Positions 26,345-34,596 of a stretch of 64,000 nucleotides of DNA are shown one piece after another. Source of the stretch: Candidatus Nitrosopelagicus brevis (GTDB lineage Archaea; Thermoproteota; Nitrososphaeria; Nitrososphaerales; Nitrosopumilaceae). Location: positions 266,426 through 330,425 of the forward strand of contig NZ_CP007026.1 of assembly GCF_000812185.1 (NCBI RefSeq), given 5' to 3'. The notes under the pieces are model-generated. The model saw nothing but the letters and a program-made list of their open reading frames with translations, had not been told where the DNA came from and made no database searches. A program made the translations under genes and the position numbers. The stretch's first letter is position 1; each line of letters opens with the position of its first letter.

Positions 26345-27100
26345 ATGAGCTGGATTTACGATGCACACATTCATCTCTCAGATCCTGAATACAAATCTGA
26401 TATTGACATGATTCTAAATTACATGGATTTGTTAAAAATCAAAGCATGTTGCGTTTCAATGGATATTGAAACCTCCAACGAAACAATGGCTCTTTATGAA
26501 AAATCAAAAAATGTTTTACCTTTCATTGGGACTCATCCAGAAATGGCTCAAAAAAGTTCTGAACCTGTTTATGAACTGATTGAAAAAAATAATGAAATTA
26601 TTTCTGGAATTGGTGAAATTGGATTAGATAGAACCTATATCAATTCTGAAGATGAATGGAAAATCCAAAAAGATGTTTTTTCAAAACAACTATCATTAGC
26701 AGAGAAATTTAACAAACCTGTATCAATTCATTCAAGAAAGACATTATCTGATATTTTTGAAATATTACCTTCATACAAAATACCTGGAATTTTACTCCAT
26801 TGGTTTGATGGAAACAAATCTCAATTGAAAACCGCTATGGAAAATGAATATTTTGTATCATATGGTCCTCTGTTGGTTTATGCAAATGATAAACAAGTAC
26901 TGCTTTCAAAAACAGATCCATCTAGGCTTTTGATCGAAACTGACGGTCCTGTAAGATTCTCTCGTTGTTTTGAATACAAAACTACTGAAATCATGTTTGT
27001 GCCAAGTGTGCTATTTTGTGCTTCAAAAATTCTTCATACATCATATGAAAATTTACTCACACAAATTGAAGATAATTCGAAGAAATTTTTAGGAATTTGA
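26345..27100 (+). CDS. TatD-like metal-dependent hydrolase
   Basis: A 251-residue TIM-barrel hydrolase of the TatD family (3'-5' DNase or RNase in bacteria). Metal ligands are visible: DAHIHL at residues 6-11, GIGEIGLD with Glu, SIHSRKTL, LLHWFDG and ETDGP near residue 199. Its enzymatic target in archaea is not established. It is divergent from the histone gene and followed at short distance by eS17. Confidence 0.88.
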   Translation: MSWIYDAHIHLSDPEYKSDIDMILNYMDLLKIKACCVSMDIETSNETMALYEKSKNVLPFIGTHPEMAQKSSEPVYELIEKNNEIISGIGEIGLDRTYINSEDEWKIQKDVFSKQLSLAEKFNKPVSIHSRKTLSDIFEILPSYKIPGILLHWFDGNKSQLKTAMENEYFVSYGPLLVYANDKQVLLSKTDPSRLLIETDGPVRFSRCFEYKTTEIMFVPSVLFCASKILHTSYENLLTQIEDNSKKFLGI

Positions 27101-27105
27101 TGGTA

Positions 27106-27116
27106 CATATATAAAA
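27106..27116 (+). promoter_or_regulatory. TATA box for rps17e
   Basis: CATATATAAAA is centred about 27 bp upstream of the GTG at 27138. The spacing fits a leaderless mRNA beginning at the GTG and supports that start choice. Confidence 0.6.
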
Positions 27117-27137
27117 AACCAAAAAACCAAACTGCTA

Positions 27138-27560
27138 GTGGATAGAATAAAACGAATTTCAAATGAACTCATGAATGAATATTCTGAGCGTTTTGGAACT
27201 GATTTTGTAACCAACAAACAATCATTGAACGAAATCTCAATTGTCCGTTCAAAAGGACTCAAAAACAAAATTGCCGGTTACATCACCAAAATACTTCAAA
27301 GACAAGCAAAATTCGAAGAACGTAAACAAATGATTATTGATAATGAGAAGAAATCTCAAGAACGTAAACAATCAAGATCTAAAAAACCTGAAGTTGAATC
27401 AGAAGAAGATGCAGCATCTATTGAAATTGTTGATGGTGTAGAAGATCCTCATACAGATGAAGGAGTTAGACATGTCACTGAAGAACCAAGTTCTGAGACT
27501 GAAGTGTCTGAAGAAAAATCAATTGCTGAAGAAATCGTTGATGAATCAAAATCTGAATAA
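27138..27560 (+). CDS. rps17e: Ribosomal protein eS17 with acidic C-terminal tail
   Basis: Small-subunit protein found in archaea and eukaryotes. Residues 1-55 match S17e: DRIKRISNELMNEYSERF, then IRxKGLKNKIAGYIT-like sequence. After that, about 75 residues are highly charged: first Lys/Glu-rich coiled, then strongly acidic (VESEEDAASIE through EEIVDESKSE). Normal archaeal S17e is about 65 residues, so the tail more than doubles it. The tail resembles the acidic extension of uS11 in this window. Confidence 0.9.
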   Translation: MDRIKRISNELMNEYSERFGTDFVTNKQSLNEISIVRSKGLKNKIAGYITKILQRQAKFEERKQMIIDNEKKSQERKQSRSKKPEVESEEDAASIEIVDGVEDPHTDEGVRHVTEEPSSETEVSEEKSIAEEIVDESKSE

Positions 27561-27596
27561 CAAAATCAATTAATTTACCAAAAATAATGAATCCTT

Positions 27597-28373
27597 ATGG
27601 TTACTGTTAATCTTGTAGGCGGTGCTCGAAAATCTTTTCAAACTGATTCTTTAGAAATAACTCAAAGTATAGATGATATCTCTGAATTACTTTCCCACCT
27701 TATTTCAAAAAAACCTGAAAATACCCCCGACTTTGATGGAAAAAATCTATTGATAGCTGTAAACGGAGTTGATTCTTCAGCCCTTGCTGGAATTGATACC
27801 AAACTAAAACAAAATGATGTTGTAAACATCATTCCAATCATTCATGGTGGGTCTACTGCAAAAACCAATGTATCATTAACAATAAAAAATAATTCGATTC
27901 GATTATTTGAGATCAATAAATCTAATTCAAATAAAGAGTATCTCTTATCATTACGAAAAAAATTCCCTAAATTACAACTACAAGCAATTTCATCAAAATT
28001 CATACTTGATAAAGAACACGCAAAAAAAATTATCACTATCTCTATAATTCAAAAATCAAATAATCATTTATTGTCTGATAAAATTGAAACTGATCTTTTA
28101 CTAAGATTTGGAAATACTACTCAAATTAATGAAGCGATAAAGAATGTTGGATTATCCCCAAATCAAAATTTCATTCTAATAGCACTAGGAAACAAATCTC
28201 ATCAAATTAAATTATTTGAATCAATTCGTGATGATTTAGATATAATTTTTAAGAAAAATAATCAAAATTTCCTTAAGAAACATTTCCAAATTTCAAATCA
28301 AACCTTAAACTCAATAGAATCTAAAACCCCTCTCGTTGATTTACTTGTTGAAAAGGCATCAATACTAATCTAA
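27597..28373 (+). CDS. Fusion of MoaD/ThiS-like domain and KEOPS subunit Cgi121
   Basis: A 258-residue two-domain protein. Residues 1-85 are a beta-grasp domain of the MoaD/ThiS kind: VTVNLVGGARKSF, later LLIAVNGVDSS and NDVVNIIPIIHGG, ending in Gly84-Gly85. Residues from about 100 match Cgi121/TPRKB of the KEOPS complex for t6A synthesis: LQAISSKFILDKEHA, then TDLLLRFGNTTQINEAIKNVG and FILIALG. The Gly-Gly is internal, so it is free for conjugation or thiocarboxylation only if the chain is cleaved after it. Neighbours are eS17 and, convergent, the THUMP and Sua5 genes. Its stop overlaps the THUMP gene by nine bases. Confidence 0.82.
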   Translation: MVTVNLVGGARKSFQTDSLEITQSIDDISELLSHLISKKPENTPDFDGKNLLIAVNGVDSSALAGIDTKLKQNDVVNIIPIIHGGSTAKTNVSLTIKNNSIRLFEINKSNSNKEYLLSLRKKFPKLQLQAISSKFILDKEHAKKIITISIIQKSNNHLLSDKIETDLLLRFGNTTQINEAIKNVGLSPNQNFILIALGNKSHQIKLFESIRDDLDIIFKKNNQNFLKKHFQISNQTLNSIESKTPLVDLLVEKASILI

Positions 28374-28886
28374 TTCTACTCGTTTTTCCCTATCGACACT
28401 TAGAATTGTATCTGGCGGAATAACACTAACTCCTGTCTTGTTTCTTAATATCTGAACAATAATTTCCCAATCTGAATTTTCTAATGACACTTTATTTGAT
28501 AACGAATCTGCAATATTGGAAATAATATCCTTAGTATGTAATGATGAATGTCGTTTTTCTACGGTAATTCTATAAGTTTCATTTTGTTTCATTACATTTG
28601 ACAATTCAACTGCCACATCTCTGATCTCCTCTAATTTTGTTTCACATTCTTTCTGAATAGGAATTATTCTTGAACAATATTTGATTAGCCATGGTTCATC
28701 TTCAATTATTTCTCTAAAATTATCTAAAACTTTGATATTGTCCAGAGATGTTTTGACCAGAATTATACCTGAAAATGGTGTTTTCTCAATTAATGCTTCT
28801 TTATCGCCAAACCGCTCTAGCATGTTTTGAGCTTCTAACATAGCTGGATCTTCAAGATTCCTTTGACAGGTGATAATCAAGTTCAT
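28365..28886 (-). CDS. THUMP-domain tRNA-modification protein (Tan1-like)
   Basis: A 173-residue protein with an N-terminal NLIITCQRNLEDPAMLEAQ stretch typical of archaeal Tan1-like proteins, and a C-terminal THUMP domain (ITVEKRHSSLHTKDIISNIA, then DWEIIVQILRNKTGVSVIPP). THUMP domains bind the tRNA 3' end and dock modification enzymes. Tan1 assists N4-acetylcytidine formation at position 12. It overlaps the Sua5 gene start by four bases, so the two are cotranscribed. Confidence 0.88.
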   Translation of the reverse strand: MNLIITCQRNLEDPAMLEAQNMLERFGDKEALIEKTPFSGIILVKTSLDNIKVLDNFREIIEDEPWLIKYCSRIIPIQKECETKLEEIRDVAVELSNVMKQNETYRITVEKRHSSLHTKDIISNIADSLSNKVSLENSDWEIIVQILRNKTGVSVIPPDTILSVDREKRVELD

Positions 28887-29500
28887 AGTATGTTCTCAAT
28901 CTCTTCTTTTGAAATAGATCCTTCTCTAATTATTTTTAATTCTCCATTGATAAAATCAATAATAGTTGATTCTCCTTCACTAACAATTGTTCCACCATCT
29001 ACCAATGTATTGACTTCTGGTAATTTTATTTTAAATTCATTTGAATCTAAAATTGATTTCTCACCTGAAATATTTGCACTTGTTCCAATAATTAATTTAC
29101 ATTGTTTTAAAATTGATAAAATGCATTTATTTCCTGGTACTCTTACAGCCAACTTTCCATTATTTTCTATCTTTTCAGATATTTCTTTTCTAATTGGAAG
29201 CAATAGTGTCACTTGCCCTGGCCAAAATTTTTCTGAAATCTTTTCTGCATCTGAATTGAACTCTACAATTTTTTCTAATTCGTCTTTTGATATTCCTAAA
29301 ATTGGAAATTTTTTTTCACCATCTCTTTTTTTTAATTCAAAAATTCTTGTTATACTATCTTTTTTGAATGGATCACATCCTATTCCATAAACCGTGTCTG
29401 TAGGAAATCCAATAATTTCCCCATTTTCATAAGATCTCATAATTTCATTAATTCCCTTCTCATCACACGGTACTACATTCATGATAAATCCAAGATTCAC
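28883..29500 (-). CDS. Threonylcarbamoyl-AMP synthase (Sua5/TsaC family)
   Basis: A 205-residue YrdC-domain protein that makes threonylcarbamoyl-AMP from threonine, bicarbonate and ATP, the first step of tRNA t6A37. Key segments are GEIIGFPTDTVYGIG, FWPGQVTLLLP, AVRVPG and IIGTSANISGEKS. It lacks the C-terminal Sua5 domain, so it is the short TsaC-like form. ATG codons at the first and seventh residues are both possible starts. It is upstream of the THUMP gene in an operon, with the Cgi121 fusion convergent. Confidence 0.94.
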   Translation of the reverse strand: MNLGFIMNVVPCDEKGINEIMRSYENGEIIGFPTDTVYGIGCDPFKKDSITRIFELKKRDGEKKFPILGISKDELEKIVEFNSDAEKISEKFWPGQVTLLLPIRKEISEKIENNGKLAVRVPGNKCILSILKQCKLIIGTSANISGEKSILDSNEFKIKLPEVNTLVDGGTIVSEGESTIIDFINGELKIIREGSISKEEIENIL

Positions 29501-29524
29501 GAATAATTATGTTATTTGATTTTT

Positions 29525-29812
29525 CTAAATTGTCAAACCAAAATTATCTGTAAATTCAGAAAATGTCTTGTATTCTTTTAGGAAATCTTTTCCTGTCATG
29601 CTAATTTTATATTTACACGCTCGTTTTGAATCAACTTGTTCCAATAATCCTTGTGAAACCAAATTCGTTAAAATTTTTGAAATTCTACTATGGGAAATAT
29701 TTGCTTTTTGAATTAATTTTGTTATTGATGCACCTTCTTGATCAATAGTTAGTTCTTCTGCTGCATACAAAATATCGCCTACAATTTCAATCTGTTTTCG
29801 ATATGCGCCCAT
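29525..29812 (-). CDS. Winged-helix regulator (paralogue B)
   Basis: A 95-residue winged-helix domain with helix-turn-helix ASITKLIQKANISHSRISKILTN and a wing (DSKRACKYKISMTGKDFLKEY), ending EFTDNFGLTI. It is clearly related in layout to the protein at 22340. Two such regulators within 8 kb suggest a lineage expansion. The target is unknown. Confidence 0.85.
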   Translation of the reverse strand: MGAYRKQIEIVGDILYAAEELTIDQEGASITKLIQKANISHSRISKILTNLVSQGLLEQVDSKRACKYKISMTGKDFLKEYKTFSEFTDNFGLTI

Positions 29813-29905
29813 TTAACACATTTCTGTTTGATCTTGCTATGATCTTATTCAATCTATTGAATCAACAAAGAGAGTAAACTTTTTTGACTCTGTAAAATTT
29901 CATGC

Positions 29906-30598
29906 CTATCTTCCAAACTTTTCATCATCTAAATCATCAAATTTCATATCATCCTCCTCATCATCTAAATCATCAAATTTTATTTTTCTTAATGGTAATC
30001 TTGAGATTGGTAAGAATAATGAAATTAATCCAGAAATTTTCAGTAAAATTGACACTGAATATAGAATTGATTCTGGGAAAACTAATGAATACCATGCAAT
30101 AAATTCTCCAAATGCTAATAATGCAAGTCCGGTACCTACTGCAAGTGCACCTTTTTGTTTTCCTTCCAAAAATGAAACAAATGTTTCAATCGCGCCATAA
30201 ACAAGTAAAATAAATGAAAATGATCTAATGATGTGTTCAATATTCATTGCAGATAATGCAAACAGTGGCAAAATTCCCACTGATCTGAAATATCTTGATT
30301 TTGGGAAAAATGATTTTATTGTATGTGAAAATGCAATGAAAAAATATCCTATTGTTTGTATTCCTAAACCTAATGCTTGCAAACCTCGATTAATTTTTCC
30401 TTCTTGAAGATAAACATCATCTACCACGTATCCCATCCAAATTATCCCAAAACCAATCCCAATTGCTATAAATGCAATTGTTAATCTAAATAAAACTGGA
30501 CTGCCAGTATTTTTGTATCCAACATATGCAAAAACACCGATAATTATTCCAATAATAAATCCTATTAGATTTAGAATGTTTTCTAGTAAAAATTCCAT
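29906..30598 (-). CDS. Multi-pass membrane protein with repeated acidic tail
   Basis: A 230-residue protein with about six or seven hydrophobic helices across residues 5-195, including a likely pair at the N-terminus (FIIGIIIGVFAYVGY). The cytoplasmic tail holds two copies of KFDDLDDE, encoded by a 23-bp direct repeat. No transporter or enzyme family is recognised. The acidic tail could bind cations or a basic partner. Confidence 0.75.
   Translation of the reverse strand: MEFLLENILNLIGFIIGIIIGVFAYVGYKNTGSPVLFRLTIAFIAIGIGFGIIWMGYVVDDVYLQEGKINRGLQALGLGIQTIGYFFIAFSHTIKSFFPKSRYFRSVGILPLFALSAMNIEHIIRSFSFILLVYGAIETFVSFLEGKQKGALAVGTGLALLAFGEFIAWYSLVFPESILYSVSILLKISGLISLFLPISRLPLRKIKFDDLDDEEDDMKFDDLDDEKFGR
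29922..29980. repeat. 23-bp direct repeat at the 3' end of a membrane-protein gene
   Basis: TCATCATCTAAATCATCAAA plus TTT occurs at 29922-29944 and again, exactly, at 29958-29980. It encodes the duplicated KFDDLDDE segment of the membrane protein at 29906, which suggests a recent internal duplication. Confidence 0.85.
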
Positions 30599-30668
30599 TT
30601 AATTATTTTCCTATTGCTAAATTAATTAAGTCTTGTAGAAAATTGATTCATAAAATGATTAATTTCAT

Positions 30669-30881
30669 TCAGTCTTCCCATTCGTCCAATGTGCCCGCTG
30701 TTTCGCCCTCTGTAGCTCCGGTGTAATCACCTAAAATATCTGAATATTGAGCTTCACTATGTGCAACGTATCTTACATATTCTCCATAACTCATATCCAA
30801 ACCACATTTTTTACATTCAACATAGGAAAAATCTGGAGCTAACTCTGCATCTTCCTTACATTTTGGACACTTGATCTTCAC
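30669..30881 (-). CDS. Small zinc-ribbon protein
   Basis: A 70-residue protein with a CPKC and ECKKCG pair, 15 residues apart, forming a zinc ribbon at residues 4-26. An acidic, Gly/Thr-rich C-terminus follows (LGDYTGATEGETAGTLDEWED). The fold is clear but the function is not. It is divergent from the iron-trafficking-like gene at 30956. Confidence 0.72.
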   Translation of the reverse strand: MKIKCPKCKEDAELAPDFSYVECKKCGLDMSYGEYVRYVAHSEAQYSDILGDYTGATEGETAGTLDEWED

Positions 30882-30955
30882 ATCCTATTTTTGTTTCTAG
30901 GGTATTATTGCTTTTATCAATAAGAGATAAATTGAAATAAAATTTCTCTATCTTA

Positions 30956-31234
30956 TTGAGTATAATATGCACAAAATGCAAAGAAGAGATTCCTGAAAAT
31001 GAACAATTAGAATCTCAAGCAGAAAAATATCCACTTTGTACGAAATGTTGGAATGAATGGAAAGAGATGAAAATCATGGTGATTAATGAGATGCATCTTG
31101 ACCTATCTCTATCAGATCATCGAAAAGTACTCCGAAAACATGAGAAAATATTTGCAGGTGTTATGACTCCTGAGGGTGATTATGTTGACTTTACAAATGA
31201 AGATAACAGAAATCCTGAAGAGAAATCAGCCTAG
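30956..31234 (+). CDS. Zinc-ribbon/YggX-like iron-trafficking family protein
   Basis: A 92-residue protein. The N-terminus has two CxxC pairs (CTKCKEE and LCTKCW). Residues 32-75 resemble YggX/Fe(2+)-trafficking proteins: the pattern W-x-E-W-K-x(4)-M-V-I-N-E-x(2)-L-x-L...D-H-R-K-x-L lines up with the bacterial core, and EGDYVDFTNED resembles the end. YggX protects iron-sulfur clusters from oxidation. The start is TTG. The added zinc or iron-binding Cys pairs are unlike enterobacterial YggX. Confidence 0.75.
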   Translation: MSIICTKCKEEIPENEQLESQAEKYPLCTKCWNEWKEMKIMVINEMHLDLSLSDHRKVLRKHEKIFAGVMTPEGDYVDFTNEDNRNPEEKSA

Positions 31235-31692
31235 AAATTAAATAGCTTTTTTGCCGAATCCGGAGATAACAAATTCATCTTTCTTTTTGATTCTTCATCG
31301 AGTCTATCAAAAACTGCTTTTATTGATGCTATCAACACTTGTTTCTTTTGATTATCAACCTGTAGAAATATTTCAAATATTGCATCTAAATTAAAAAGGA
31401 TGATCTTATCTGGGGATATCAGTATTTGTTTGAAATAATTTGAAAACATATCTTCTCTATTTCTCGCATCAATAGTTGCAAGTACTTCTAACCATGTTTT
31501 GAATAATTTTGAGAAATTTGGAAATGGAATGGTTGGACCTGCATTAAGTGCATTTACTATAATCTCTGCTTTTTCTTCATCATTTTTGGAAAAAAACTCT
31601 GTCATTCTTTTTTTGAGAATTGGTGTTCTTAGAAAATCTGGTAAACTAGCAAGATTCACAATAATGTTTCCTGCAAAATTAGGTTCTGACAT
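31231..31692 (-). CDS. Helical protein of unknown function
   Basis: A 153-residue soluble protein that reads as nearly all alpha-helical, with no Cys clusters, signal peptide or membrane segment. Notable stretches are LPDFLRTPILKKRMTEFF and LDRLDEES-like repeats of amphipathic helices. No family is recognised. Its stop overlaps the end of the plus-strand gene by four bases. Confidence 0.65.
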   Translation of the reverse strand: MSEPNFAGNIIVNLASLPDFLRTPILKKRMTEFFSKNDEEKAEIIVNALNAGPTIPFPNFSKLFKTWLEVLATIDARNREDMFSNYFKQILISPDKIILFNLDAIFEIFLQVDNQKKQVLIASIKAVFDRLDEESKRKMNLLSPDSAKKLFNF

Positions 31693-31765
31693 ATTGAGAT
31701 CTTTTAAGACTTGATATTAACCCTAATGCACTTTAGCTTAAATACATGATTTGAAAATTTGTGTT

Positions 31766-32767
31766 ATGGGTGCTACTATTGTAATTGGTGGTTTTTTTGG
31801 AGATGAAGGAAAAGGGAAAATCATTTCATATTTGGCTCAGAAAGATGATCCTACTATAGTTGTTAGAGGTGGAGCTGGTCCTAATGCAGGTCATACCATC
31901 AAAGATGGCGATAAAACCTTCAAGGTTAGAATGCTTCCAAGCGGATTTCTAAATAAAAATTCTAGAGTAATGATTGGTCCTGGTGTAGTTGTTAATCCCG
32001 ATGTTTTTTTAAAAGAAATAAATGATTTTGGAACTGATGGTAGATCATTTCTTGACAATAATTGTGGAATAATTGAAAAGCATCATCTTGAAGATGATTC
32101 CAAAGGCAGATTAAAAGAAAAAATTGGAAGTACTGGTTCTGGAACCGGTCCGGCAAATGCTGAACGCGCAATGAGAACTTTGAAGATGGCCAAAGAAATT
32201 GATTCATTACAAAAATACATTATTGATGTTCCGTTAGAAATCAATAATGCTCTAGATAGAAATGAAAATATTCTGATAGAAGGAACTCAAGGAACACATC
32301 TATCTCTCTGGCATGGAACATATCCATTTGTAACTACAAAAGATGTTACTGCATCGGGCATATGTGCTGATGTAGGAATAGGTCCAAAAAGAATAGATGA
32401 TGTGATTGTTGTGTTCAAATCCTACCTAACTAGGGTAGGTACTGGTCCTATGGCGGGTGAACTTAGTGCTGAAGAAACATCTCAAAAGGGTTGGGAAGAA
32501 TTTGGGACAGTCACGGGTAGACTAAGACGTGCAGCTGAATTTGATTTTGAATTAGCTAGTCGTGCAATCATGCTTAGTAGCGCGAATCAAATATCAATAA
32601 CAAAATTAGATGTAAGATTTCCTGATTGTGCAGGTGCACAATCATTAGATGAGTTAGGTGCAGATGCAAAATCATTCATAAAAAATATTGAAGACAAGTT
32701 AGGTGTGAAAGTCACATTAATTGGAACTGGCGCAGGCGTGAATGATATAATTGATTTACGCACGTAA
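31766..32767 (+). CDS. purA: Adenylosuccinate synthetase
   Basis: Converts IMP and aspartate to adenylosuccinate using GTP, the step before PurB. It has 333 residues, the short archaeal form (about 430 in bacteria). The GTP loop GGFFGDEGKGKI and the catalytic GAGPNAGHTI are intact, and EGTQGTHLSLWHGTYPFVT matches the IMP-binding region. I chose the ATG at 31766 (MGATIVIGG) over the in-frame TTG at 31751, because family members start five to six residues before the GGFFGDEG loop. Confidence 0.96.
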   Translation: MGATIVIGGFFGDEGKGKIISYLAQKDDPTIVVRGGAGPNAGHTIKDGDKTFKVRMLPSGFLNKNSRVMIGPGVVVNPDVFLKEINDFGTDGRSFLDNNCGIIEKHHLEDDSKGRLKEKIGSTGSGTGPANAERAMRTLKMAKEIDSLQKYIIDVPLEINNALDRNENILIEGTQGTHLSLWHGTYPFVTTKDVTASGICADVGIGPKRIDDVIVVFKSYLTRVGTGPMAGELSAEETSQKGWEEFGTVTGRLRRAAEFDFELASRAIMLSSANQISITKLDVRFPDCAGAQSLDELGADAKSFIKNIEDKLGVKVTLIGTGAGVNDIIDLRT

Positions 32768-32812
32768 TTTTTTTCAGTAAGCTTTAATTTACAAATTCTA
32801 AAAAAGTAATTT

Positions 32813-33475
32813 ATGGCAACTCTACCAAATTATGTCCAATTAGATTCACCTTTAGAATTCACACGGTTAGTATGTGCACTAGAACGCTCTCCTCGTGTAT
32901 CCTTTCTTCATGAACATAACGGCAAAAAAGTATTGTCTGTACAGATGGATTTACTCAAAGAAAAACCTGTAATTTACTTTACACCAATTGAAAATATAGG
33001 TCATTATCTCTGTTATGGCTTTAATTCTGGTCAGGAAAAACTTGAGTTAGTCGACACCACTCTTGATAATTCAAAACTTTATTCTCCAATAATTAAAATC
33101 AAATCTCTTCCTGCATCCTTAAAACCTGATATTGAAGCGTCGAAAGAAAAATACAATCCTATTGAATTGGAAGATCTTTCTAGTTTGGCTAAACTAAGTT
33201 TTGGTTATGAAGAAGCACCATTTCCGTTATTTGCATTCAAACAGAAGGATAAATGGTTCATGGGGGTTTTTCTGAACTTCAATGAAGATGGACCATCATA
33301 TTTCTGTCACGTTAGTTTGGACGAAGAACCAACAAAACCATTCCTGAAATACACCACATCAAAAAATACTGAACCTGAATTTGTTAATCATACTGGTGAA
33401 CATGGTTATTCTTACATCAAAATAATAAAGTTAAAAGACTCACACCCATTGGTCGATTATGACCAAATTCAGTGA
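32813..33475 (+). CDS. Protein of unknown function upstream of pyrF
   Basis: A 220-residue soluble protein, apparently rich in beta strands (VSFLHEHNGKKVLSVQMDLL, KWFMGVFLNFNEDGPSYFCHVSL). No known domain or motif is recognised. The gene ends 17 bases inside pyrF, so it is cotranscribed with it and may be translationally coupled. That is the only hint of a role. Confidence 0.75.
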   Translation: MATLPNYVQLDSPLEFTRLVCALERSPRVSFLHEHNGKKVLSVQMDLLKEKPVIYFTPIENIGHYLCYGFNSGQEKLELVDTTLDNSKLYSPIIKIKSLPASLKPDIEASKEKYNPIELEDLSSLAKLSFGYEEAPFPLFAFKQKDKWFMGVFLNFNEDGPSYFCHVSLDEEPTKPFLKYTTSKNTEPEFVNHTGEHGYSYIKIIKLKDSHPLVDYDQIQ

Positions 33476-34196
33476 TAGAATAAAAAAATCAGCAAAAACA
33501 TCTCCGATCATTTTAGCAAATGACTACGATCCAAAAACACCAAACATTGAATCAAAGACATTAAAGAATATGAAACTTCTAAGTGACTATCTGTGTGGAA
33601 TAAAAATTAATTTTCATCTTTTACTACAATTGGACAAAAAACAAATATCAAAAATTAATAAAGTTGCACACGATTCCGGTTTACAATGTATTGCTGACAT
33701 AAAATTAAATGATATAGGAAATACAAACATCATAACTACAGAAAATCTATGGAATATGGGATTTGATGCAGTAATTGTTAATCCAATTATGGGAAAAAAA
33801 AGTTTGAAAAATTTGGTTGAACTTTCACATAAAAAAAACAAAGGAGTAATTTCGTTATGTCATATGAGCGCTCCAGAAGCAAAACTATCATATGAATTAG
33901 AAATTAAAAATCGTTCAAAGAATCAACAACTTTACCAATTATTTCTAGATTGGGCATTATCTACTCATGTAGATGGAATAATTGTCGGTGCTACATATCC
34001 AAAAATTATCTCATATTGTAAAAAATCTGTGCGTGGAAAACTTTCTCTATTCTCACCTGGAATAGGAACACAAGGTGGAAGTCCATCAAAAGCCAAGAAA
34101 CTTGGTTCAGATTATCTTATTGTGGGAAGAACAATTCTTAATTCTAAAAACCCACTTAAAACTACAAAAGATCTAGTTAGTGATTCACTTATCTAA
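33459..34196 (+). CDS. pyrF: Orotidine 5'-phosphate decarboxylase
   Basis: TIM-barrel enzyme of 245 residues that forms UMP from OMP. The catalytic Asp-Lys-Asp array appears as ADIKLNDIGNTN, the substrate phosphate is bound by SPGIGTQGG, and LIVGRTIL closes the barrel. It has the longer archaeal/bacterial type III-like arrangement with ILANDYDPKTP at the start. Its end overlaps the Nudix gene by 12 bases, convergent. Confidence 0.93.
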   Translation: MTKFSDRIKKSAKTSPIILANDYDPKTPNIESKTLKNMKLLSDYLCGIKINFHLLLQLDKKQISKINKVAHDSGLQCIADIKLNDIGNTNIITTENLWNMGFDAVIVNPIMGKKSLKNLVELSHKKNKGVISLCHMSAPEAKLSYELEIKNRSKNQQLYQLFLDWALSTHVDGIIVGATYPKIISYCKKSVRGKLSLFSPGIGTQGGSPSKAKKLGSDYLIVGRTILNSKNPLKTTKDLVSDSLI

Positions 34197-34595
34197 AAAT
34201 TCTTTAGATTTGAGTAAAAGATTTTTTGCATTTTCATAAGTTGTTTTGTTTAGCGCATTATCAAATTCTAACCAAATGTAATCCAAATGTTCATGTGATA
34301 ATATGATATCTTTAGTTTTTGTCTTCCCAAGAAAAAATATTACTTTTTTATGAATTTCTTGATTATCTGCATAGAAATAATATTCAATTTCTTCTTCAAA
34401 TCCCTCAAGAAATTCTACATCTGAAATTCCCGTTTCTTCTTTGGTTTCTCTAAGTGCCGTCTCATGAGGTGTTTCATCTTTTTCCATCTTACCTTTAACA
34501 AAATCCCAATGTTTTGATGGATAATTTAATAACAAAAATTTTCTGTCTTCATTGTCATTAAATAAAATTATTCCTGCTGAAACTTCTTCTTTCAT
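34185..34595 (-). CDS. Nudix hydrolase (Ap4A-hydrolase-like)
   Basis: A 136-residue Nudix hydrolase. The Nudix box is complete: GKMEKDETPHETALRETKEE followed by TG. The preceding SAGIILFN and HWDFVKGKME and the later HLDYIWLEF segment resemble dinucleoside tetraphosphate hydrolases. The substrate is inferred. It is separated by one base from the cis-prenyltransferase gene on the same strand. Confidence 0.93.
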   Translation of the reverse strand: MKEEVSAGIILFNDNEDRKFLLLNYPSKHWDFVKGKMEKDETPHETALRETKEETGISDVEFLEGFEEEIEYYFYADNQEIHKKVIFFLGKTKTKDIILSHEHLDYIWLEFDNALNKTTYENAKNLLLKSKEFLDK

Positions 34596-34596
34596 T

